This document shows positions 49,090-58,045 of a DNA stretch of 64,000 bases, piece by piece; positions within the stretch are counted from its first letter, which is position 1, and each line of letters begins with the position of its first letter. The position numbers were made by a program, and so were the translations under genes. Source of the stretch: CAZGUG01 sp964625335 (GTDB taxonomy: Bacteria > Bacillota > Clostridia > Ch29); contig CAZVBE010000005.1 in assembly GCA_964625335.1 (NCBI GenBank), positions 1 through 64,000 of the forward strand. Direction: 5' to 3'. The notes under the pieces were generated by a model. That model saw nothing but the letters and a program-made list of their open reading frames with translations. It was not told the DNA's origin and ran no database searches.

Positions 49090-50406
49090 ATGAATATACT
49101 GATAAAGGGCAGAGCAGTCTTCGCAGTGGTATCCATACTGGCTTTGGCAGTTGTAGCAATGTTTGGCGGTCCTGGTACAACCCAAACCAATCCGGGACAG
49201 ACAGGTATGGAGCAACGGAAAATGATTGAGCAATATTTGCGGCAGCACGGATTTATCTCAATAATCAAGGGTATTGCCGAAGGAAAAGAGGCTTGGGATA
49301 TGGATGGGCCATGGCAGAAAGGACACGGCCGGTCTCCGGAAAAGCAAGAGGACGATGATACATACGGGGAAGACGACGATGAAGCTTCGGATTCCTGGCT
49401 TGGCAGCCGGTATGTTCTTGGATTTTATGTTGATGACGAATATATACACCCCAGTTCCTATGACAGGATGGTAAAGCACAGCGAAAATATAAGCGCTGTC
49501 GCGCCGTTCTGGTACAGGCTTTCTCCGGCAAACGGGAGTAAGCTGCAGGAGCATCATCCCCAGGAGGATTTTACAGTACAGGAGAAAAACAGGATAATTA
49601 ACAAGGCCCACCAGCAAAACATGGAGGTTCTGATGCTGATACACAATCTGCTTTACGGCGGCAAGGCCAACGGTAAGGAGTTGGCAAAGCAGATGCTTGC
49701 CACAAATGAAAGCCGTAAAGCCTTTATCGATAGTGTTGAGGCCAATTTAAAGGAATTCAATTACGATGGAATTAATATGGATATTGAAAGCATATACGTG
49801 GCGGACAGGGACAGGTTTTCCGCGCTTATAAAAGAGCTGTATGAAAGGCTGTCGCCTGAAGGCTATAAAGTTACCGTATGCGTACCGGCAAAGACAGGCG
49901 ACAATCCAGCAAATACATGGTCGGGTCCCTTCGACTACCGTGAAATAGCCAAATACTCCGATAAGGTCGCAATAATGACCTACGATGAACACGGATATTC
50001 AAGCGGGCCGGGACCGGTCGCTTCGTATAACTGGGTGGAAGAAGTAATGGAATATGCGGTCGGGGAAATACCTGCAGAAAAGATACTGATGGGCATTCCA
50101 GGCTATGGCTTTGATTGGACGGCGGGCAAAACAGGCGCCGGGTATATTTCCTATTCACAGGCTATGAGCCTGTCTGCATCCAGGGGAGCCAGCGTACAGT
50201 GGGACGAAACCGCCAGGGTTCCCTATTTCAGGTACAGCGAAAACGGGCAGTCCCACGAGGTATGGTTCGAGAGCAGATACAGCCTCGAGCATAAGCTGGA
50301 TATAGCCAAAGAGTTTGATATTGGCGGTATTGCCCTGTGGCGGATAGGACTTGAGGACGCCGGGATATGGGAGACAATAGACAAGCGGATAGAGGCGGAA
50401 AAATAG
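49090..50406 (+). CDS. Secreted glycoside hydrolase family 18, spore cortex or chitinase type
   Basis: 438 aa. An N-terminal membrane anchor or signal (residues 4-26) is followed by an acidic linker (about 65-95) and a GH18 barrel. The catalytic motif DGINMDIES lies at 226-234, with Glu233 the proton donor. No LysM repeats are present, unlike SleL/YaaH. GH18 enzymes of this branch act on peptidoglycan or spore cortex N-acetylglucosamine linkages. ATG 49090 with CAGGGGGT ahead gives a sensible signal; the upstream ATG 48961 would add 43 unlikely residues. Confidence 0.88.
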   Translation: MNILIKGRAVFAVVSILALAVVAMFGGPGTTQTNPGQTGMEQRKMIEQYLRQHGFISIIKGIAEGKEAWDMDGPWQKGHGRSPEKQEDDDTYGEDDDEASDSWLGSRYVLGFYVDDEYIHPSSYDRMVKHSENISAVAPFWYRLSPANGSKLQEHHPQEDFTVQEKNRIINKAHQQNMEVLMLIHNLLYGGKANGKELAKQMLATNESRKAFIDSVEANLKEFNYDGINMDIESIYVADRDRFSALIKELYERLSPEGYKVTVCVPAKTGDNPANTWSGPFDYREIAKYSDKVAIMTYDEHGYSSGPGPVASYNWVEEVMEYAVGEIPAEKILMGIPGYGFDWTAGKTGAGYISYSQAMSLSASRGASVQWDETARVPYFRYSENGQSHEVWFESRYSLEHKLDIAKEFDIGGIALWRIGLEDAGIWETIDKRIEAEK

Positions 50407-50436
50407 GCGGGAGCTTTTCCCACCTATTTTTTATGA
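50401..50436. terminator. Bidirectional terminator
   Basis: AAATAGGCGGGA and TCCCACCTATTT pair (one mismatch) around GCTTT between the converging GH18 and kynureninase genes, with T-runs outside. Confidence 0.75.
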
Positions 50437-51723
50437 AACGGTTCCTCTTGTCAGAGAAAAGCTTTCATGTTCTTTTAAATCGATAATATCTCTAATATGT
50501 TGAACTACTCTCCAGATTTCGTTATATGAGGTGTAAAGAGCTGTCGGTGCAAGGCGTATTACATTGGGCATACGAAAATCGGGTATTACTCCCCGCTTTT
50601 TGAGAGCAGAGTTAATTCTGACCGCCTCGGTATCATGCTCCAGTGCCACATGACTGCCCCTGCGGCCTGGCTGCCTGGGAGTACCTATGCTGAAATTGTA
50701 AGGCTCACCGGCAAGTTGGCTGTCTATAAGAAACATTAAATACTCTGTCTGCTTTAAGGATTTTTTTCTGATATTATCTATACCGGCTTCAGTGAATATT
50801 TTCAGTGACCCGTTAAGCGGGGCGGTGCTGAACAGGTGTACCGTGCCAATCTGCCATGCTCCGGCATCCGGCGCCGGTTGGAACCCGGGGGCCATATCAA
50901 ACTGTTTTGACTTGTCATAACCCCACCATCCCCAAAGTCCGGGGGCTTTATCAAAATGCCTGCTGTTCACATAGAGGCTGGCGGTGGCTCCGGGTCCGCT
51001 GTTTAAATATTTGTAGTTGCACCAAAAGGCGAAGTCCACTCCCCACTCGGAAAACCTGTGGGGCAGCGCCCCCACCGAATGACAGCAGTCGAAACCGATA
51101 AGTATGCCCCGTTTATGGGCCTCTGTGGTGAGATATTCCAAGTCAAGAAGCTGGCCGCTCCTGTAAAGCACAGAGGGAAGTATGGCCAGGGCGACCTCTT
51201 TGGTCATGGCCCTTACTATGTCTTCCTCTTCCAGGGTTTTTCCGTCCCGGCTGTTAACGATAACTGCATGCTTTACTGGGTCCAGTCCGTGCATAATAAG
51301 CTTACTGTCTACCGCATACCTGTCGGACGGGAAATTAAGCTCATCCATAAGGATTTTATTTCTGCTTTTGTCCGGTTTAAAAAAGGTGGCGATCAGATTA
51401 TGTAGATTAACGGTGTTTGACGAATGCACTATCACTTCGTTTTCTTTGGCTCCCACAAGAAAGGCCTGTTTTTTGCCCAGTTCTTCGGCTAAGGTAAACC
51501 AGGGAGGATTCCCGTCCATCCAGCCGTCTATTCCAAGTTTCTTAAAATCATCAAGCGCATTAATCAGCGATTGCTCGGCATCCTTTGAAAGGAGGCCGAG
51601 GGAGTTACCGTCCATATATATTTTACCGTCTGGAATATAAAAACGGTCTCTGAAACCCCTTAGGGAATCCTCTCTGTCCAGCATTAGTGAACATTCTTCT
51701 GTGGTATTGAATTCAATTGACAT
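50431..51723 (-). CDS. kynU: Kynureninase
   Basis: 430 aa, close to the usual kynureninase length. Motifs include YMDGNSLGLLSKDAEQSL (about 36-53), IGFDCCHSVGALPH (about 198-211) with the PLP-binding Asp, and WCNYKYLNSGPGATASLY (about 224-241) with the PLP lysine. It splits L-kynurenine to anthranilate and alanine. No tryptophan dioxygenase or formamidase is in the window, and an anaerobe could not use the oxygen-dependent steps, so kynurenine may be taken up or the enzyme may have another substrate. AAGGAGGTG before ATG 51723 fixes the start; the longer frame adds 76 unlikely residues. Confidence 0.88.
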   Translation of the reverse strand: MSIEFNTTEECSLMLDREDSLRGFRDRFYIPDGKIYMDGNSLGLLSKDAEQSLINALDDFKKLGIDGWMDGNPPWFTLAEELGKKQAFLVGAKENEVIVHSSNTVNLHNLIATFFKPDKSRNKILMDELNFPSDRYAVDSKLIMHGLDPVKHAVIVNSRDGKTLEEEDIVRAMTKEVALAILPSVLYRSGQLLDLEYLTTEAHKRGILIGFDCCHSVGALPHRFSEWGVDFAFWCNYKYLNSGPGATASLYVNSRHFDKAPGLWGWWGYDKSKQFDMAPGFQPAPDAGAWQIGTVHLFSTAPLNGSLKIFTEAGIDNIRKKSLKQTEYLMFLIDSQLAGEPYNFSIGTPRQPGRRGSHVALEHDTEAVRINSALKKRGVIPDFRMPNVIRLAPTALYTSYNEIWRVVQHIRDIIDLKEHESFSLTRGTVS

Positions 51724-51742
51724 AGGGCACCTCCTTAATTCA

Positions 51743-51771
51743 ATTATAACAGCAGCAAATATCATGAGCAA
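51743..51771 (-). promoter_or_regulatory. Candidate kynU promoter
   Basis: On the minus strand TTGCTC (complement of 51766-51771) and TATAAT (complement of 51743-51748) with 17 bases between them, just ahead of the kynU ribosome binding site. Confidence 0.5.
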
Positions 51772-51877
51772 ACAAAATGTGGTATTAATAAAGGAATAAA
51801 ACCTTGGCAGGAGAATATGTATATTGTATTTATTTAATACGGATAAACTAAGACAATCAAAAAACGGAGGGGTAGAA

Positions 51878-53158
51878 GTGAACAGACTAAGGGTTGTGGA
51901 TCCGGAAATTGCGCTGTGGATGGAAAAGGAACTGGTAAGGGAGATATCCACTATTGAACTTATAGCCTCGGAAAACTTCGTGTATCAATCGATACTGGAG
52001 GCCCAGGGTTCGGTGCTTACCAACAAGTATGCCGAAGGATATCCGGGCAAAAGGTACCACGGGGGTTGTGAATTTATCGATCCCATAGAGAGCATCGGCA
52101 TTGAGAGGGCCAAAAAGCTTTTTGGAGCCCAGCACGCTAATATACAGCCCCATTCGGGGGTAAATGCCAACCTGGCAGCCTTTATGGCACTTATTAAACC
52201 CGGGGATACCATAATGGGGATGAATCTGCAGCACGGTGGTCACCTGTCCCACGGAAGCCGGGCAAGCATTGTTGGCCAGTTCTATAACGCTGTTGATTAC
52301 GGGGTTAACAAAGAGACCGAACTGATTGACTATGATGAGGTGGCAAGGCTGGCGGCGCAGCACAAACCGAAACTAATAATAGCGGGTGCCAGCGCATACC
52401 CAAGGCAGATTGATTTTGCCCGATTTAAAGAGATAGCGGAGAGCGTAGGAGCCCGTTTTATGGTTGATATGGCCCACATTGCCGGTCTAGTGGCTGCAGG
52501 ACTGCATCCAAGCCCGGTGCCCTATGCCGATATAGTGACAAGCACCACCACCAAGACCATGAGGGGCGCCCGGGGCGGGGTTATTCTATGCAAAGAACAG
52601 TACGCAGAAAAGGTAGACAAGGCAATTTTTCCCGGTATACAGGGAGGGCCTATCCTGCCCAACGTTATGGCAAAGGCTGTTACCTTTAAAATAGCCATGA
52701 CCGAACAGTTTAGGGAATACCAGCGTCAAATTATCAAAAATGCCAGGAGGATGGCGGAAAACCTCGGGCAAAATGACTTAAGAATTGTATCGGGGGGCAC
52801 CGACAACCATCTTATGCTTGTTGACCTAAGGCCGGTGGGGATATCCGGACAGCAGGCGGAGGATATACTTCACAAAGTGGGCATAACCGTAAACAAAAAC
52901 ATGATACCCTATGACCCGACCCCTCCGGCTGTTACAAGCGGTATAAGGATTGGTGTTGCAGCAGTTACCTCGAGGGGTTTTGTGGAAGAGGATATAGACA
53001 GTATTTCCGGGATAATTGCAGACCTTGTAAGGAACGCCGATAAGGAAACAGAGCTGGAGACGTACAGAAGCAAGGTCCTGGGGCTTTGCAAAAAGCATCC
53101 TCTTTATCTGGAACCCTTTGAGATGGATAGTTTGTTTAGCACTCTGAATGAAAAGTAG
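51878..53158 (+). CDS. glyA: Serine hydroxymethyltransferase
   Basis: 426 aa. Signatures include ELIASENFVYQSILEAQGS (about 21-39), NKYAEGYPGKRYYHGG-like NKYAEGYPGKRYHGG, VDMAHIAGLVAAG, and TSTTTKTMRGARGG, in which the lysine binds PLP. It interconverts serine and glycine with tetrahydrofolate one-carbon transfer. GTG 51878 follows CGGAGGGG; an upstream ATG at 51824 lacks a site. The gene is divergent from kynU and about 4 kb after the aminotransferase. Confidence 0.95.
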   Translation: MNRLRVVDPEIALWMEKELVREISTIELIASENFVYQSILEAQGSVLTNKYAEGYPGKRYHGGCEFIDPIESIGIERAKKLFGAQHANIQPHSGVNANLAAFMALIKPGDTIMGMNLQHGGHLSHGSRASIVGQFYNAVDYGVNKETELIDYDEVARLAAQHKPKLIIAGASAYPRQIDFARFKEIAESVGARFMVDMAHIAGLVAAGLHPSPVPYADIVTSTTTKTMRGARGGVILCKEQYAEKVDKAIFPGIQGGPILPNVMAKAVTFKIAMTEQFREYQRQIIKNARRMAENLGQNDLRIVSGGTDNHLMLVDLRPVGISGQQAEDILHKVGITVNKNMIPYDPTPPAVTSGIRIGVAAVTSRGFVEEDIDSISGIIADLVRNADKETELETYRSKVLGLCKKHPLYLEPFEMDSLFSTLNEK

Positions 53159-53199
53159 AAGAAAGCCGGCTTAATTTTTCAGGGATGGATGGTGTGAGC

Positions 53200-54111
53200 A
53201 TGGGGAAGAATGTATGGGGCAGTCTTTTGGTATTAATCTCAGCGGCGGGCTTTGGCATTATGGGCATAGCGGCGAAGATTGCCTATGCCGAAGGCGCAGA
53301 TGCTGTCTTTGTTCTGTTTATGAGGTTTGCAACAGGTGCTGCGCTGCTGTGGATTTATAATATCGTCACGGGCAGGATAAAACGGGCCTGGGTTAACAGG
53401 GGACAATTGGCCAGAATGTTTGTTCTGGGCGGCGTATTTTACTTTGTAATATCCATGTGTTTCTTTCTGTCGTTAAACTATATCCCCGCCTGCCTGACGT
53501 CCATAGTGCTCTACCTATACCCGGTGTTTGTAAATGTGTATATGTTTATATTTGCAAAGGAGAGGATGGGGTATAAAAAGCTTGCGGCGCTTATCATGGC
53601 TTTTTTGGGGAGCGTAATGATGGTATGGGCTCCGGGCATTTATGTAAATATCATAGGAGTGCTGCTTGCCCTGACCGCCGCAGTGTGCTATGCAGCGTAT
53701 ATAATTATGCTGGGGGGAAGTTTTGCAAAGGTGCTGGACGAGCTTGACCCGATAATAGTATCCGCCTACATCGTTACCTCTTCTGCCGTGTCAATGCTTG
53801 TAACGGGATTTTTTGCCGGCCAGCTGTATAATAGTATTACACCAAAGGGCTGGTGGGCGGTTATAGCCATTGCGTTCTTTTCCACGGCCCTTGCCATAAT
53901 AACCTTTTACCTTGGGGTTAAGGAGGTGGGCCCGTCAAGGGCGTCTATCCTCAGCACCTTTGAGCCTGTGGTAACGGTTGTGCTGGGGGTACTTGTACTT
54001 AAAGAATACCTTAGCCTGGTACAGTTTACCGGTATAGTACTTGTAATCTGTGCGGTGGTACTGATAAACATGGCGGGTGCAAAGCAGCAGGAAACAGCCC
54101 GGCAGCAATAG
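53200..54111 (+). CDS. EamA/DMT-family transporter
   Basis: About 303 aa with ten membrane helices in two EamA repeats (about 8-140 and 150-295). Segments FGIMGIAAKIAYAEGADAVF, LTSIVLYLYPVFVNVYM and GPSRASILSTFEPVVTVVLG are typical. Family members export amino acids, nucleotides or other metabolites. ATG 53200 has GGTGTGA ahead; ATG 53185 is the alternative. It follows glyA by 41 bases and may be co-transcribed, but the substrate is unknown. Confidence 0.85.
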   Translation: MGKNVWGSLLVLISAAGFGIMGIAAKIAYAEGADAVFVLFMRFATGAALLWIYNIVTGRIKRAWVNRGQLARMFVLGGVFYFVISMCFFLSLNYIPACLTSIVLYLYPVFVNVYMFIFAKERMGYKKLAALIMAFLGSVMMVWAPGIYVNIIGVLLALTAAVCYAAYIIMLGGSFAKVLDELDPIIVSAYIVTSSAVSMLVTGFFAGQLYNSITPKGWWAVIAIAFFSTALAIITFYLGVKEVGPSRASILSTFEPVVTVVLGVLVLKEYLSLVQFTGIVLVICAVVLINMAGAKQQETARQQ

Positions 54112-54170
54112 ACCCAAAGGGGAGTTGTGGTATATAATAGTAGTGAGAACGAATTTTAGGAGGAGAAGCA

Positions 54171-54659
54171 ATGGGTTTTTGGGATGATATCAGCAGGAAG
54201 GTTTCCTACGGCACAAAGGTCGTCACACAGAAATCGGGGGAATTGTTTGAGATTGCCAAGGTCAGAATGGACGTTGCATCCGAGAAGGATAAAATAGGAA
54301 GATTGTATGAAGAGATTGGCAAGGTTATGTACAAGGATTATAAAGCGGGCAATCTGAAACAGAAAGAAATTATAGAAAAATGTCAGTTAATAGATGAGTT
54401 AAACTATAAGATAAAAAGGTTGAACCAGAAGGTTGTCCAGATAAAGGGGGGCAGCCTGTGCAGAAAATGCGGTGAAGTGGTGGATGCGTCCCAGCGTTAC
54501 TGTCATACGTGCGGCAGGGAACTTGAAAGGGCAGCCAGGGTTGTTGATGAGGGTGCCAATTACAGGGTAGAGGTGGCAAACGGCTCGATGTGCGGTAAAT
54601 GCGGAGCTTTAGTCCAGGAAGGGTCGGAGTTTTGCCCATCCTGCGGAAACAAGACATAA
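54171..54659 (+). CDS. Double zinc-ribbon protein
   Basis: 162 aa. Residues 1-90 are helical and charged, probably a coiled coil (FEIAKVRMDVASEKDKIGRL). Two zinc ribbons follow: CRKCGEVVDASQRYCHTCG (about 98-116) and CGKCGALVQEGSEFCPSCG (about 141-159). This architecture is common in Clostridia and usually labelled zinc-ribbon domain-containing protein, without known function. AGGAGGAG precedes ATG 54171 and a TATAAT lies at 54133-54138. Confidence 0.8.
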   Translation: MGFWDDISRKVSYGTKVVTQKSGELFEIAKVRMDVASEKDKIGRLYEEIGKVMYKDYKAGNLKQKEIIEKCQLIDELNYKIKRLNQKVVQIKGGSLCRKCGEVVDASQRYCHTCGRELERAARVVDEGANYRVEVANGSMCGKCGALVQEGSEFCPSCGNKT

Positions 54660-54660
54660 T

Positions 54661-54685
54661 TCCCGGTAAACGCCGGGTTTTTTTA
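54661..54685 (+). terminator. Terminator of the zinc-ribbon gene
   Basis: CCCGG and CCGGG arms around TAAACG followed by TTTTTTTATT. Confidence 0.75.
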
Positions 54686-54749
54686 TTGGGACATTATTAC
54701 CGTTAAACTCACATATTTTATTAAAAAGGCTTGTGGAGGGGAAAGGCAA

Positions 54750-55718
54750 ATGGGTGAAGAGGACAAGATAAGAAACAGGGTCCGTGAATATTTTGAAAGC
54801 CGGTATAATGGCCTTGAGTGCGGAAGGATGGCTCGCTTTGACAGCTACTGCTTGGGTACAGGTATGGAAGCCGAAAAAAAAAGATACGCATTTGAACTGG
54901 AAAGGGCAAAGGAGTTGGGACTTTGTTACCATTCCTGGGAATTTGACCTCGAATTTACAAAAATAACAGTAAAATGCGGCCGGGCATGGGTAAGGGTTAA
55001 AGAGCAGCACCGGGTGGTTTTCAAATTAACCAGGGATACAACTTCTGCCATGAAGGGGCTGATACACACATTAACACTGCAAACAAGCAATAACCGGTGG
55101 TACATTACCTCCCACATATATAAAGATGAGTTAACGGAGGTACTAAAAGACAGGTGGTTTGCCAAAAGCTTTAAACCCGATTGCTGCCGGGCTCTGGCGC
55201 AAAGGCATAATGTACCCGTATTAAGGCTGCAAAAATACGATCGCATGGCTGCCGTTGAATATGCACATATATGGGCTTTGGACAGGAACCCAAAGTTTTA
55301 TGATTTTGAAAACCTAGGAGGAGATTGCACCAATTTTTGTTCCCAGGTTCTCCATGCGGGTGGATGCCCTATGAACAATACAAAGGCAAGCGGTTGGTAC
55401 TATTACAGCCTTAATAACCGATCCCCGTCCTGGACCGGAGTAGAATTCTTTTACGGTTTTGTTACCGGTAATAAAGGCATAGGTCCCCGGGGGCAGGTAG
55501 TATCCCCCTCGGAGATTGAACTCGGGGATGTGATACAGCTGGATTTTTCCCATAACGATGCATTCAACCACTGTCTTATTGTGGTTGCAAACCCCGAACC
55601 GGGTAACATCAACAGGGTACTGATCTCATGCCATACCGTTGACAGGGATAACTATCCCCTTGTTTTTTACCACTGGAGGGGAATCCGGTATATACATGTA
55701 ACAGGGTATGGACAGTAG
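54750..55718 (+). CDS. Putative amidase-domain protein (Amidase_6 type)
   Basis: 322 aa. The C-terminal half (about 165-320) matches the putative amidase domain: YDRMAAVEYAHIWALDRNPKF, GGDCTNFCSQVLHAGG (about 189-204) with the likely catalytic cysteine, WYYY and LGDVIQLDFSHNDAFNHCLIV with the partner histidine. The N-terminal 160 residues are an uncharacterised domain. No signal peptide is seen, which is odd for a wall-acting amidase. In spore formers such proteins are often sporulation-associated. GGAGGGG precedes ATG 54750. Confidence 0.8.
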   Translation: MGEEDKIRNRVREYFESRYNGLECGRMARFDSYCLGTGMEAEKKRYAFELERAKELGLCYHSWEFDLEFTKITVKCGRAWVRVKEQHRVVFKLTRDTTSAMKGLIHTLTLQTSNNRWYITSHIYKDELTEVLKDRWFAKSFKPDCCRALAQRHNVPVLRLQKYDRMAAVEYAHIWALDRNPKFYDFENLGGDCTNFCSQVLHAGGCPMNNTKASGWYYYSLNNRSPSWTGVEFFYGFVTGNKGIGPRGQVVSPSEIELGDVIQLDFSHNDAFNHCLIVVANPEPGNINRVLISCHTVDRDNYPLVFYHWRGIRYIHVTGYGQ

Positions 55719-55843
55719 TCCCCGCCGGGGGTATTTCAAGCCTGACCACTGTAGACCCTGAGGGTATTATGGGTTATAATATGGTTTGGGCCGTGACAAC
55801 CGCGGCGGATATATTGTATATTGAAATTGTTAGGAGGAGTAAA

Positions 55844-56698
55844 GTGGGTCAGTTTAGTGAACTATGGAGTTATTGCAAAGAAACCTTTGGAGTAGTAAAG
55901 CGCAGGCTTTTTTTATTCGTGCCGAGGCTGCTTATGATGGGGATTATGTTTGCCCTTATTGTACTAATGATAGGGACGGTTTTTGTAAGAGGCCTGCCGG
56001 GCGGAGGGTTTCTGGGATTCCCGCTGGCGATTGTGTTTTTCACCGGTTTGTTTTTGATTGCAAATCTCATTGTGGAAAGCGGACAGATTAACCTTTTGGC
56101 AAAGGCGGCTATGGGCAATACCGTAGGCATGCAGGATTTCACCGAAGGTATCAGGAGGTTTACCGGCAGGATATTTGTCGGCGGACTTTTGTATATCCTG
56201 CTCGTTTTCCTCATTGGTATTTCAGCCCTGGTTTTTGTTGCCATTCCTTTGCTTGGGATATTGGCAGGGATAGCCATGGTAATAGCGCTGATGGTGGTAA
56301 GCGTTTTTCTGAGCGCATGGAAAGCGGCTGTGGCCTTTAAAGATTTAGGAGTTATAGAGGCTTTTGGCGACAGCTATAGATTTACAAAAAAGTTCTTCTG
56401 GCCTATGGCCGTTGTGGTTTTTATAAGAGGTATGTTTGACGGGAACAACAATAATGGAGGCTCCGGTGGCAACGGGGGCAATAACTTCAATGCAGGCGGT
56501 ATGGATGTTAATTTAAACATGTCGAATCTAAACATATTTGGCCTGGATGTGGGTTCAGTCCTTGGCATAGGTACGCGTATGGCTGTTCTGGCTATTATAC
56601 CCGTGGCAGCTGCCGCCGCTATTATTTCTATAGCGGCAACGGTATATATAGACCAGCTTGTATTTATAATTTATGCCCGGCGGGAAAACCTGGAATAA
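55844..56698 (+). CDS. Membrane protein of unknown function with Asn/Gly-rich loop
   Basis: 284 aa with about five or six membrane helices (near 20-60, 65-90, 120-180 and 235-275). A low-complexity stretch DGNNNNGGSGGNGGNN (about 198-213) interrupts it before the last helices. GTG 55844 is preceded by AGGAGG; the longer frame to 55769 overlaps a TATAAT at 55775-55780 that probably is its promoter. I do not recognise a family. Confidence 0.7.
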   Translation: MGQFSELWSYCKETFGVVKRRLFLFVPRLLMMGIMFALIVLMIGTVFVRGLPGGGFLGFPLAIVFFTGLFLIANLIVESGQINLLAKAAMGNTVGMQDFTEGIRRFTGRIFVGGLLYILLVFLIGISALVFVAIPLLGILAGIAMVIALMVVSVFLSAWKAAVAFKDLGVIEAFGDSYRFTKKFFWPMAVVVFIRGMFDGNNNNGGSGGNGGNNFNAGGMDVNLNMSNLNIFGLDVGSVLGIGTRMAVLAIIPVAAAAAIISIAATVYIDQLVFIIYARRENLE

Positions 56699-56723
56699 TT
56701 CAAGCCTGTTTCCGGGCTTCGGT

Positions 56724-56900
56724 TCAAGTCTGCCTGCGGGGTTGGCGAGGGGTGAACATGCCGCTGGTTTCATTGTCGTCATAGGGTACGATTTCACTGT
56801 CGGCATCTGTCTCAATCAGGTTATAGTCAACGGAAATACAACCTGATTTATGCGATACCTTCATATATCTCCGGCGGCCCTGGCTGCTTGTGCCTGGCAT
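56724..56900 (-). CDS. Small protein of unknown function (58 aa), coupled to the ClpP-like gene
   Basis: A 58-codon minus-strand frame starts at ATG (complement of 56898-56900) directly after the stop of the preceding gene (TAAATG) and ends at TGA 56724-56726. GAAAGGAGC lies ten to twelve bases before the start, inside the end of the upstream gene. The N-terminus is basic (GRRRYMKVSHKSG) and the C-terminus acidic then basic (DADSEIVPYDDNE, PRQPRRQ). No membrane helix or known motif is seen. The site and the coupling make it a credible gene; function is unknown. Confidence 0.55.
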   Translation of the reverse strand: MPGTSSQGRRRYMKVSHKSGCISVDYNLIETDADSEIVPYDDNETSGMFTPRQPRRQT

Positions 56901-57893
56901 TTATTGTCCGCTCCTTTCAAGGGTTTTCCAACCCTGGTGTGTTATACTTACATTATTCTGGTAGGCTTGGTTAGGCGCAGCGGATTTTTGGATTACACCC
57001 TCAAAAACATAGCCGTCAAGCCTGTTAATGCTGTCTATAACGCCGCAGTTTACCGAAAAGTTACCATTCATATCTGCAATTTCTTCCGGTATAAAGGGTC
57101 TTTCAAGCTCAAGCTGATCCTTGTAGTTTTCATACAGCTCCCACATAAGGGTTTCAAGCTGTGGTTCGCTGAAGGTCACCGGCAGTTTCAGGGTATCCCT
57201 GGCTTCCATCCTGCTAATCATGTAATTATGGGCAAACAGCTTTTCGGTCAGAGTATTTACTATTTCATCTATTTCGCTTTGCCGGGACGCATCCATGTGG
57301 GTTAGCAGCAGTCTCCGGGCAATAAGCCGAATGAGTGAATAGGTCCTGTGTATGGTTCCAACCGCCAGCGGGTGGACCTGTTCTATCAAATGCTTAAATA
57401 CCCCTGCCAGTGCATCGTCGCCCTGTATCCCAACCTCGTTTTTTGCAATCGAAAAGTACGAGTATACATCCTCCACATTAATTGCAAGTTTCATCTGCGG
57501 GTTTGCCGGATCAACCGGATTAAACACGCTTGTTATATTGGGGTCCACCGGGCTAAGCTCTCCCAGCTTACCCATGATTATCTCGGACGCGCCCAGCGAT
57601 ATAAGCGTACCGGCACTGTAGGCCTTGTAAGGAATAAGTACGGAAAAGTTGTCGGTATACTCGTATAGAAGATGCACAAGCCTTAATGCGGTCAGCACGT
57701 CCCCTCCCTTCGTGAATAAAAATAAATCGATTTTTTCACTTGGGCCAAGGAGTTCCAGGTGTTTGTAAAAAACAGGAATAATATCCGGCGCAATCCGGGT
57801 GCTTATTGTCTGTCTGTCTCCGCCGATATAGCATAATACATTTGAGCCCCTCAACCGGGAAATTTCTGTTATCAAGCCGCTGGTATTATTCAT
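56901..57893 (-). CDS. Serine protease of the SDH_sah / ClpP-crotonase type
   Basis: 330 aa. The protein matches the serine dehydrogenase proteinase family, a ClpP/SppA-like fold. DLFLFTKGGDVLTALRLVHLL (about 56-76) is the GG-containing oxyanion region, PYKAYSAGTLISLGA (about 88-102) carries the likely nucleophile Ser94, and GELSPVDPNI follows. A helical C-terminal half is typical. No signal peptide is present, so it is probably cytoplasmic or at the membrane face. Substrates are unknown. A 58-aa gene follows immediately. Confidence 0.8.
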   Translation of the reverse strand: MNNTSGLITEISRLRGSNVLCYIGGDRQTISTRIAPDIIPVFYKHLELLGPSEKIDLFLFTKGGDVLTALRLVHLLYEYTDNFSVLIPYKAYSAGTLISLGASEIIMGKLGELSPVDPNITSVFNPVDPANPQMKLAINVEDVYSYFSIAKNEVGIQGDDALAGVFKHLIEQVHPLAVGTIHRTYSLIRLIARRLLLTHMDASRQSEIDEIVNTLTEKLFAHNYMISRMEARDTLKLPVTFSEPQLETLMWELYENYKDQLELERPFIPEEIADMNGNFSVNCGVIDSINRLDGYVFEGVIQKSAAPNQAYQNNVSITHQGWKTLERSGQ

Positions 57894-58045
57894 CGTTAAA
57901 AGAGTCCTCCAATCCTGAGTATGCCTTATTATTTTCTGAGTACGGTGCAGCTATTATTCACGATTTTTACTTTTATTGAACGAATAAAAAGCAAGGAATT
58001 TATACAAAATATATTGGAAAATAAAATTTTAAAGGAGGAACGTCA

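Noticed and set aside
50431..51951. 506-aa version of kynureninase
   Set aside because: The extra 76 residues precede a perfect AAGGAGGTG-ATG start and look like translated promoter sequence.
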